The notes beneath the pieces were generated by a model, which was not told where the DNA came from, did no database searches, and saw only the letters and a list, made by a program, of their open reading frames with translations. Both the position numbers and the translations under genes were made by a program. Shown here in pieces: positions 52,952 to 57,569 of a DNA stretch of 57,569 bases. The DNA comes from JANXLS01 sp038227045. Its GTDB lineage: Bacteria; Planctomycetota; SZUA-567; H5-PLA8. The DNA lies in the NCBI GenBank assembly GCA_038227045.1, contig JBBRQD010000025.1, forward strand, positions 1 through 57,569, written 5' to 3'. The first letter of the stretch is position 1. The number at the start of each line of letters is the position of its first letter.

Positions 52952-54616
52952 ATGCAGAAAACAAGTATGATCAGTCTGTTCTGCGCGGTTGCCGTTCTAG
53001 CCGTTGCAGTGCGTGCTGAGGAGTTCAATCAAAGACCTCCAAATGCCGCGCCAGGTGAGTGTTGGTGTTTGTTCCAAATTCCGGCCGAGTTCAAGACGGT
53101 TTCGGAAACAATTTGTGTCAAACCGGCGTCGTGCACTCGTGAGACGATTCCGGCTGTGATGGAAACCCGGACGCGCAAAGTGTGCGCTACACCGGCGACT
53201 TGCACGTACGAAACGATTCCGGCAGTCTTCAAGGACGAAGAATATCGCGTCTGCGTGAAGCCGGAAAGCTGCACGTCGGAAACGATTCCCGCCGTGTTCG
53301 AAACCCGCACGCGCAAAGTCTGCTGCACGCCCGCGACCTGCACGACGGAAACCATCCCGGCAGTCTTCAAGGACGAAGAATATCGCGTCTGCGTGAAGCC
53401 AGAAAGCTGCACGACCGAAACGATCCCGGCGGTCTTCAAGGACGAAGAATATCGCGTCTGCGTGAAACCGGAAAGCTGCACGTCGGAAACGATTCCGGCC
53501 GTGTTCGAAACCCGCACACGCAAAATCTGCTGCAAACCCGAATCCTGCGTTAAGCACCCGGTTCCGGCCGTGTTCGAAACCCGCACGCGCAAAGTCTGCT
53601 GCAAGCCTGAAACCTGCGTCAAACACCCGGTTCCTGCGGTGTTTGAAACCCGCACGCGCAAGGTCTGCTGCAAGCCCGAAACCTGCGTCTCGCACCCGGT
53701 CCCCGCTGTGTTTGAAACGAAGACGCGCCAAGTCTGCGTCTGCCCGGCCCGCAACGAATGGCAGAAGTCGGATTGCTCAGGCAAGAGCCCGACCGATTCC
53801 AACGTGAAGGTTGTCGATAATCAGTGCTGGTGCCTGGTCACAATTCCGGCTCAGTTCAAGACGGAAGAGTTCAAGGTCTGCGTCACACCGGAAACCTGTA
53901 CGAAGGAAACGATCCCGGCCGTGTTCAAAGACGAGCCCTACCAGGTTTGCGTGACACCGGCAAGCTGCACGTCGGAAACGATCCCGGCGGTCTTCAAGGA
54001 CGAAGAATATCGCGTCTGCGTGAAGCCGGAAAGCTGCACGACCGAAACGATTCCCGCCGTCTTCAAGGACGAAGAATACAAGGTCTGTGTTTGCCCCGAG
54101 AAGTGCGTCAAGCACCCGGTTCCGGCCGTGTTCGAAACCCGCACGCGCAAAGTTTGCTGCAAGCCTGAAAGCTGCGTCAAGCACCCGGTTCCGGCTGTGT
54201 TCGAAACCCGCACGCGCAAGGTCTGCTGCAAGCCTGAAACCTGTGTCAAGCACCCCGTTCCGGCGGTGTTCAAGGACGAAGAATACAAAGTCTGCGTCTG
54301 TCCTGAAAAGTGCGTCAAGCACCCGGTTCCGGCCGTGTTCGAAACGCGCACGCGCAAGGTCTGCTGCCAGCCCGAGTCCAAGCGCGCGATTCCGGTTCCT
54401 GCGGTGTTCAAGGACGAACCGTACACGGTTTGTGTCTGTCCCGAAAAGTGTGTCACACACCCGGTTCCGGCGGAAATGAAGACTGTTGAAAAACAGGTCT
54501 GCGTTTGCCCGGCTCGCACGGAATGGCGCAAGACACCGTGCCAGCCCAAGACGGGCGCGGTCGAAACGAAGAACACCAACGAAAAGCCTGTCGATGCAAC
54601 CTTCGGCAAGTACTAA
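52952..54616 (+). CDS. Secreted Cys-rich protein with two arrays of ten 23-residue repeats
   Basis: The ATG at 52952 has GGAGAGG five nt before it; the protein has 554 residues and a signal peptide ending near VRAEE. It is made of twenty repeats of about 23 residues, with units such as TIPAVFKDEEYRVCVKPESC and PVPAVFETRTRKVCCKPESC. Each array of ten starts with a CWC segment and ends with VCVCPAR-x-EW. The pattern recalls, but is not the same as, YTV repeats of planctomycete cell-surface proteins; YTVC occurs once in the last part. Disulfide-linked surface structure is likely. A strong terminator follows. Confidence 0.85.
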   Translation: MQKTSMISLFCAVAVLAVAVRAEEFNQRPPNAAPGECWCLFQIPAEFKTVSETICVKPASCTRETIPAVMETRTRKVCATPATCTYETIPAVFKDEEYRVCVKPESCTSETIPAVFETRTRKVCCTPATCTTETIPAVFKDEEYRVCVKPESCTTETIPAVFKDEEYRVCVKPESCTSETIPAVFETRTRKICCKPESCVKHPVPAVFETRTRKVCCKPETCVKHPVPAVFETRTRKVCCKPETCVSHPVPAVFETKTRQVCVCPARNEWQKSDCSGKSPTDSNVKVVDNQCWCLVTIPAQFKTEEFKVCVTPETCTKETIPAVFKDEPYQVCVTPASCTSETIPAVFKDEEYRVCVKPESCTTETIPAVFKDEEYKVCVCPEKCVKHPVPAVFETRTRKVCCKPESCVKHPVPAVFETRTRKVCCKPETCVKHPVPAVFKDEEYKVCVCPEKCVKHPVPAVFETRTRKVCCQPESKRAIPVPAVFKDEPYTVCVCPEKCVTHPVPAEMKTVEKQVCVCPARTEWRKTPCQPKTGAVETKNTNEKPVDATFGKY

Positions 54617-54646
54617 GCTTTTCGACTAAGTCTACGATCCACGAGA

Positions 54647-54678
54647 ACGGCCCGGATTTATCCGGGCCGTTTTTTTTC
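54647..54678 (+). terminator. Rho-independent terminator of Cys-repeat gene
   Basis: A perfect inverted repeat ACGGCCCGGAT/ATCCGGGCCGT with a 2-nt loop is followed by a run of T residues (TTTTTTTT), 31 bp after the stop codon. It is the clearest intrinsic terminator in the window. Confidence 0.95.
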
Positions 54679-54679
54679 C

Positions 54680-54708
54680 TTTGCAGGGCGCTTTTTGTGC
54701 CTTATAAT
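54680..54708 (+). promoter_or_regulatory. Candidate promoter for the next secreted gene
   Basis: A perfect -10 TATAAT at 54703-54708 lies 17 nt after TTTGCA, a 4-of-6 -35 box. A leader of about 250 nt would follow to the start at 54964; I see no gene in it. Confidence 0.45.
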
Positions 54709-54963
54709 GCGTTTTATCAATGAAAACGGTCACCGCGAAAAGGGCGTAAAAATAGTTCTAATTCCTTGCTGCCAAAACAGGTTGCACAGGTGATTCTTTT
54801 ATGCACACGTGGAAAAGTGAAAAATCAATCAAAAAACCGTAATAAATCGACTGGTTTGGTCCGATAATGAGTTGTGTTCCTGCTGCGCAATGAGGTAATC
54901 TAAGAGTAATCCATTGCGACAGCGTGCAGGGGACGTTTGACTTCACCATCCGAGGGGATGATC

Positions 54964-55830
54964 GTGCGACTCAGATTACCGTTCAATGCTTTGTTTGGTC
55001 TGATGATTGGCGTGTCGTCGGCGTTGTGCTTGTCAAGCCATGCCGCGGACGAAAATCGTTACAAGGGCTGGATTGAAGAGAACGTTTTCTATCGGTTCGA
55101 CAACCAGACCGGTGAAATCTACAAACTCGTCAAGCCCGCCACAGGGGCGGCGATATGGATGAAATGCGACATTGTCGAGCCCAAGCCGCAAGTGGCCAAG
55201 ACGCCTCACCTGCAAACGCTGCAACTACCTCCTGAAACCTGCATACCGCAACCCAACGTCGTCAGACCGCAGCCGTCGGCCGCGATTGTTGAGCCCGATA
55301 CATTGAATCCGGATCGCCGGGTTGCGCGTTCGGGGTCCGCTCCTCGTCAAATCGAGGTCTGGAACGAATTCGGCAAGAATATCACCAACGAAATTGACGA
55401 CGCCGATCGCACCGGTTGCCGCTCGGTGATCAATGGCTACGACGCGCTGCATGTGTCGCATACGCTCAAGACGACCGGCGACCGCATCAAGGGCATTATC
55501 ATTCTCGATAACAAGGGCTCGCGCAAAATTGCGATGATGGAGCTGACCATGACCGTGCGCGTCATCGGCAAGGACAAGCCCATCGCCCACAAACGCTTTA
55601 TTTTCACGGACAAAGCGGACTCTGCGCCGTTGATTGCTGATGCGGAGATTTCTGCCCACACGCGCTTCAATTCCACGAACAAAGCTGACACCGAAAAGCC
55701 GCCGGCCCCCAGCAACGGTTTGAGCGGCATGTCGGTCTTGAAGTCGGTTGACATTCCCACGCCCTCCGGCGTCATCAATGGAATGCCAGAAATCAGCGTG
55801 ACGTTTATTCGCTTCGACGACAAAGAATAG
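54964..55830 (+). CDS. Secreted protein of unknown function
   Basis: The start chosen is the GTG at 54964 because GAGGGG lies six nt before it; an ATG at 54958 is directly adjacent to that site and less likely. The protein has 288 residues with a signal peptide (LFGLMIGVSSALCLSSHA). The N-terminal segment RYKGWIEENVFYRFDNQTGE is followed by a Pro-rich linker and a beta-rich domain with RIKGIIILDNKGSRKIAMME. The gene follows the terminator of the Cys-repeat gene and has its own candidate promoter. I do not recognise the family. Confidence 0.75.
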   Translation: MRLRLPFNALFGLMIGVSSALCLSSHAADENRYKGWIEENVFYRFDNQTGEIYKLVKPATGAAIWMKCDIVEPKPQVAKTPHLQTLQLPPETCIPQPNVVRPQPSAAIVEPDTLNPDRRVARSGSAPRQIEVWNEFGKNITNEIDDADRTGCRSVINGYDALHVSHTLKTTGDRIKGIIILDNKGSRKIAMMELTMTVRVIGKDKPIAHKRFIFTDKADSAPLIADAEISAHTRFNSTNKADTEKPPAPSNGLSGMSVLKSVDIPTPSGVINGMPEISVTFIRFDDKE

Positions 55831-55854
55831 CGTCGTGCGCTGTTGAGACGAATC

Positions 55855-55884
55855 GCGGGCCTGGCTGATCGCAGTCAGGCCCGC
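55855..55884 (+). terminator. Hairpin after secreted gene, possible terminator
   Basis: A perfect 9-bp stem GCGGGCCTG/CAGGCCCGC with a 12-nt loop lies 24 bp after the stop codon; only a short T-run (ATTT) follows. It may be a weak terminator or the leader of the next gene. Confidence 0.6.
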
Positions 55885-55905
55885 GTCATTTGATTAGGGA
55901 ACCCC

Positions 55906-56829
55906 ATGCGCACCGTTTTCTTCTGTACGAAAAACTATGAGTACATGAGCGCCGTGATCGAAGCTCAAAGCCGTTTCGCCAGGGCCCGGATCGAGCGCAA
56001 TCAGTTTCCCGATGGCGAACGGGCGTATCGCATCGACACCGCTGAAGTGCGCGGAAGCGACGTGCTGATTGTTGGCGGCACCATCTCCGATGCGGATATT
56101 CTGGAAGTGTTCAACCTGGCCTGCGCCTGTGTCAAATACGGCGCGCACCGCCTGCATCTGATGATTCCTTATTTCGGCTATTCGACGATGGAACGCGCCG
56201 TGCACGATGGCGAAGTGGTCATGGCCAAAACGATGGCCATGCTGCTCTCCGCCATTCCGCAGGCGCCGCTGGGCAATCATGCGCTGCTGCTCGATCTGCA
56301 TTCGGAAGGCATCCCGCATTACTTCGAGAGCCGCATCACCGCGCAGCACGTGTACGCGAAAGCCGCAGTGGGCCGGTTGATCCACGCCGCGGCTGCATCG
56401 CGAGAGTTCGTGCTCGGCAGCACCGACGCCGGCAGAGCAAAATGGGTGGAGTCGCTCGCCCACGACCTGCATGTCCAGCCGGCATTCTGTTACAAAAAAC
56501 GCCTCTCCGGCAACGAAACGAAGATCACCGGAGTGAACGCCAATGTCTCTGGAAAATTTGTCGTGATCTACGACGACATGATCCGCACCGGCGGTTCAGT
56601 GGCCGAGGCCGCCGGAACGTACATGCAGGCCGGCGCAAGCGGCATCGCCGTCGTCGCGACGCATGGCTTGTTCGTCGGCGACTGCGTGAAAAAATTCGAA
56701 GCGTGCGGTTTCATCGAATTCGTCGGATGCACAAATAGCCACCCCAACAGCCTGACAGCGGCATTCACCGGCATCGAGAAACGAGTCGAGAGCATCGAAA
56801 CCACGATGCTCGATGAGATTTCGAAGTAG
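55906..56829 (+). CDS. prs: Ribose-phosphate pyrophosphokinase-like protein
   Basis: This 307-residue protein fits the PRPP synthetase family. The ATP and ribose-5-phosphate part has RFARARIERNQFPDGERAYR, then HLMIPYFGYSTMERAVHDGE. The PRPP-binding loop is VVIYDDMIRTGGS near residue 222. DLHSEGIPHYFE replaces the more usual D-L-H-x-x-Q-I-Q-G-F-F, which is a difference from standard enzymes. It makes PRPP for nucleotide, His and Trp synthesis. Because of these changes, a related phosphoribosyl enzyme is possible. Confidence 0.83.
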   Translation: MRTVFFCTKNYEYMSAVIEAQSRFARARIERNQFPDGERAYRIDTAEVRGSDVLIVGGTISDADILEVFNLACACVKYGAHRLHLMIPYFGYSTMERAVHDGEVVMAKTMAMLLSAIPQAPLGNHALLLDLHSEGIPHYFESRITAQHVYAKAAVGRLIHAAAASREFVLGSTDAGRAKWVESLAHDLHVQPAFCYKKRLSGNETKITGVNANVSGKFVVIYDDMIRTGGSVAEAAGTYMQAGASGIAVVATHGLFVGDCVKKFEACGFIEFVGCTNSHPNSLTAAFTGIEKRVESIETTMLDEISK

Positions 56830-56836
56830 ATATTCA

Positions 56837-56907
56837 GTTCGGAGTTCAGCCTTTAGACTGCCTTGTCGCGGACTCATCCCATGCAGCCTAAAGGCTGAAC
56901 TCCGAGC
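56837..56907. repeat. Word-palindrome, TTCGGAGTTCAGCCTTTAG-type, copy 2
   Basis: GTTCGGAGTTCAGCCTTTAG faces GCCTAAAGGCTGAACTCCGA (56885-56904). It is the second copy of the family at 20021-20078 and lies between two converging genes. Confidence 0.85.
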
Positions 56908-56909
56908 AT

Positions 56910-57443
56910 TTATTCGAACGACATCACCAACGCCTCGTTCGATTTCCACTCCACTTTGAATTCTTTGCCGCTGCCGAGGCTCTTTCCTGAGCGTTCGTCT
57001 TTCGCGTTCTTGATTTCCGTTGAGAATTCGAGGGTGATTGGCAGCAGGTCAGATTTCAATCCGACTGCGTTGCCGCCACCCAGTTCCGAACCGGATACCG
57101 CGAGGTTGGCGATCACAAATAAAATGGTGCGATTGCCTTTTGTCCAATAGGTAATTTCGTAGCCGAATTCGGTGTCGCCCGCGCTCTTGATTTGCACCCA
57201 GCGCTGAATGCCCGCGGCGTGGATTGGATTCATGAATACGGCGCGCTTCGCGGCCTCTTTTGCGCCGGCCACACGATAGGCGTTGTACCACTGCGGCGAC
57301 AGGTTTAGCAGCACCGCCGTGCCTTTGCCGGCTTTGACGATTTTGACAGTGCCCATGTCGCGCACGGCCTTGTTGAATCCGGATTCGTCCTTGATGCACG
57401 TATTTTTGTTGGTCAGGAACGACTCGAAAGAGTAGCCGTTCAC
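56910..57443 (-). CDS. C-terminal fragment or short protein, beta-rich
   Basis: This is a 177-residue frame starting at a GTG with no ribosome-binding site. It has no signal peptide, although the content (KIVKAGKGTAVLLNLSPQWY and GYEITYWTKGNRTILFVIA) looks like the last beta domain of a larger secreted sugar-acting or surface protein. An in-frame stop lies about 65 nt upstream. A remnant of a longer gene, cut by the repeat and HicB-like gene, is the simplest reading; I do not recognise the family. Confidence 0.5.
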   Translation of the reverse strand: MNGYSFESFLTNKNTCIKDESGFNKAVRDMGTVKIVKAGKGTAVLLNLSPQWYNAYRVAGAKEAAKRAVFMNPIHAAGIQRWVQIKSAGDTEFGYEITYWTKGNRTILFVIANLAVSGSELGGGNAVGLKSDLLPITLEFSTEIKNAKDERSGKSLGSGKEFKVEWKSNEALVMSFE

Positions 57444-57472
57444 GATGCTAACGCGGCAAGAAACGCTACGGA

Positions 57473-57569
57473 TTAGATTGATGCAGGAAGCAAATGCGGT
57501 GCACTTTCACCGGTGAAGTAGGCTTGGACGGCATCTCGAATAAAATGGAAGGCTGAAACGCCTTGCTGG
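57473..57569 (-). CDS. Partial HicB-like antitoxin, C-terminus only
   Basis: The frame is cut by the window edge. The 32 visible residues, with SAFHFIRDAVQAYF after QQGV and a Pro/Ser tail, resemble the end of HicB-type antitoxins, which carry a Q-G-x-T-x-x-E-A-x-x-N-I-x-E-A-I-x-x-Y pattern. Most of the gene and any HicA toxin lie outside the window. The match is weak because only the last strand and helix are seen. Confidence 0.4.
   Translation of the reverse strand, partial: QQGVSAFHFIRDAVQAYFTGESAPHLLPASI

Noticed and set aside
53029..54609. Long repetitive minus-strand frames opposite the Cys-repeat gene
   Set aside because: They arise because the 69-bp repeats keep the reverse frame open; the plus strand has the signal peptide, ribosome-binding site and terminator.
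52952..54616. CRISPR-like array, from regular spacing of repeats
   Set aside because: The 69-bp period is the coding repeat of a protein; there are no unique spacers and no cas genes.

Overview
This 57.6 kb window is a dense bacterial chromosome segment, moderately GC-rich. It comes from a diderm: it has a type II secretion / type IV pilus-like operon, many signal peptides, and a MurQ etherase for cell-wall sugars. A BatA/von Willebrand protein, a cytochrome c-copper monooxygenase, LamG-bearing pseudopilins and a Cys-rich repeat protein reminiscent of planctomycete YTV proteins point to an uncultured member of the PVC group or a neighbouring phylum. That placement is inference; no rRNA is present. 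I recognised no rRNA, tRNA, CRISPR array, transposase, integrase or prophage.

Layout. 1-10 kb: a structured 140-bp repeat, a redoxin plus cytochrome/copper-monooxygenase pair, an AT-richer DUF4304-like gene, a GmhA-like isomerase, a membrane/TPR protein, a small antitoxin-like gene with a membrane protein, a BatA-type protein and a small-protein/HNH pair. 10-20 kb: housekeeping genes (AGE epimerase, tyrA, an isolated atpC, rpmB, ruvA, an RluD-type synthase, nusB, ribH) mixed with secreted unknowns. 20-34.8 kb: one long minus-strand operon running from a PilM-PilN fusion through a PilO-like protein, a membrane protein, a TPR protein, GspG, a secreted unknown, a GspH-like pilin with an inserted LamG domain, a giant GspK-like protein of 1573 residues, a GspJ-like and a GspI-like pilin. 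Secretin, ATPase and platform genes are not in the window. 35-44 kb: an AEC transporter, murQ, glycerate kinase, a zinc-ribbon membrane protein, gatA, a NagB-PIG-L fusion and a LacI/AraC-type regulator; MurQ and the fusion could together recycle cell-wall amino sugars. 44.6-50.2 kb: a lipid-modification cluster (DUF1365, two cyclopropane-fatty-acid-synthase-type methyltransferases and a frameshifted DUF1295 gene) interrupted by a MazE/MazF pair and a nitroreductase. 50-57.6 kb: secreted unknowns, a GT4 glycosyltransferase, a structured leader RNA in front of a protein of two 10-unit Cys repeat arrays, a PRPP-synthetase-like gene, a gene fragment and the end of a HicB-like gene.

The most unusual signals are: (1) about fifteen intergenic elements whose arms are built from short repeated words and usually face each other as imperfect inverted repeats, often beginning at a stop codon and twice entering coding sequence; (2) the 2 x 10 Cys-repeat protein and its structured leader; (3) pseudopilins carrying six copies of a short module I otherwise associate with phage tail proteins, plus a LamG domain inserted in a GspH-like fold; (4) the 140-bp hairpin-containing repeat present twice, 44 kb apart.
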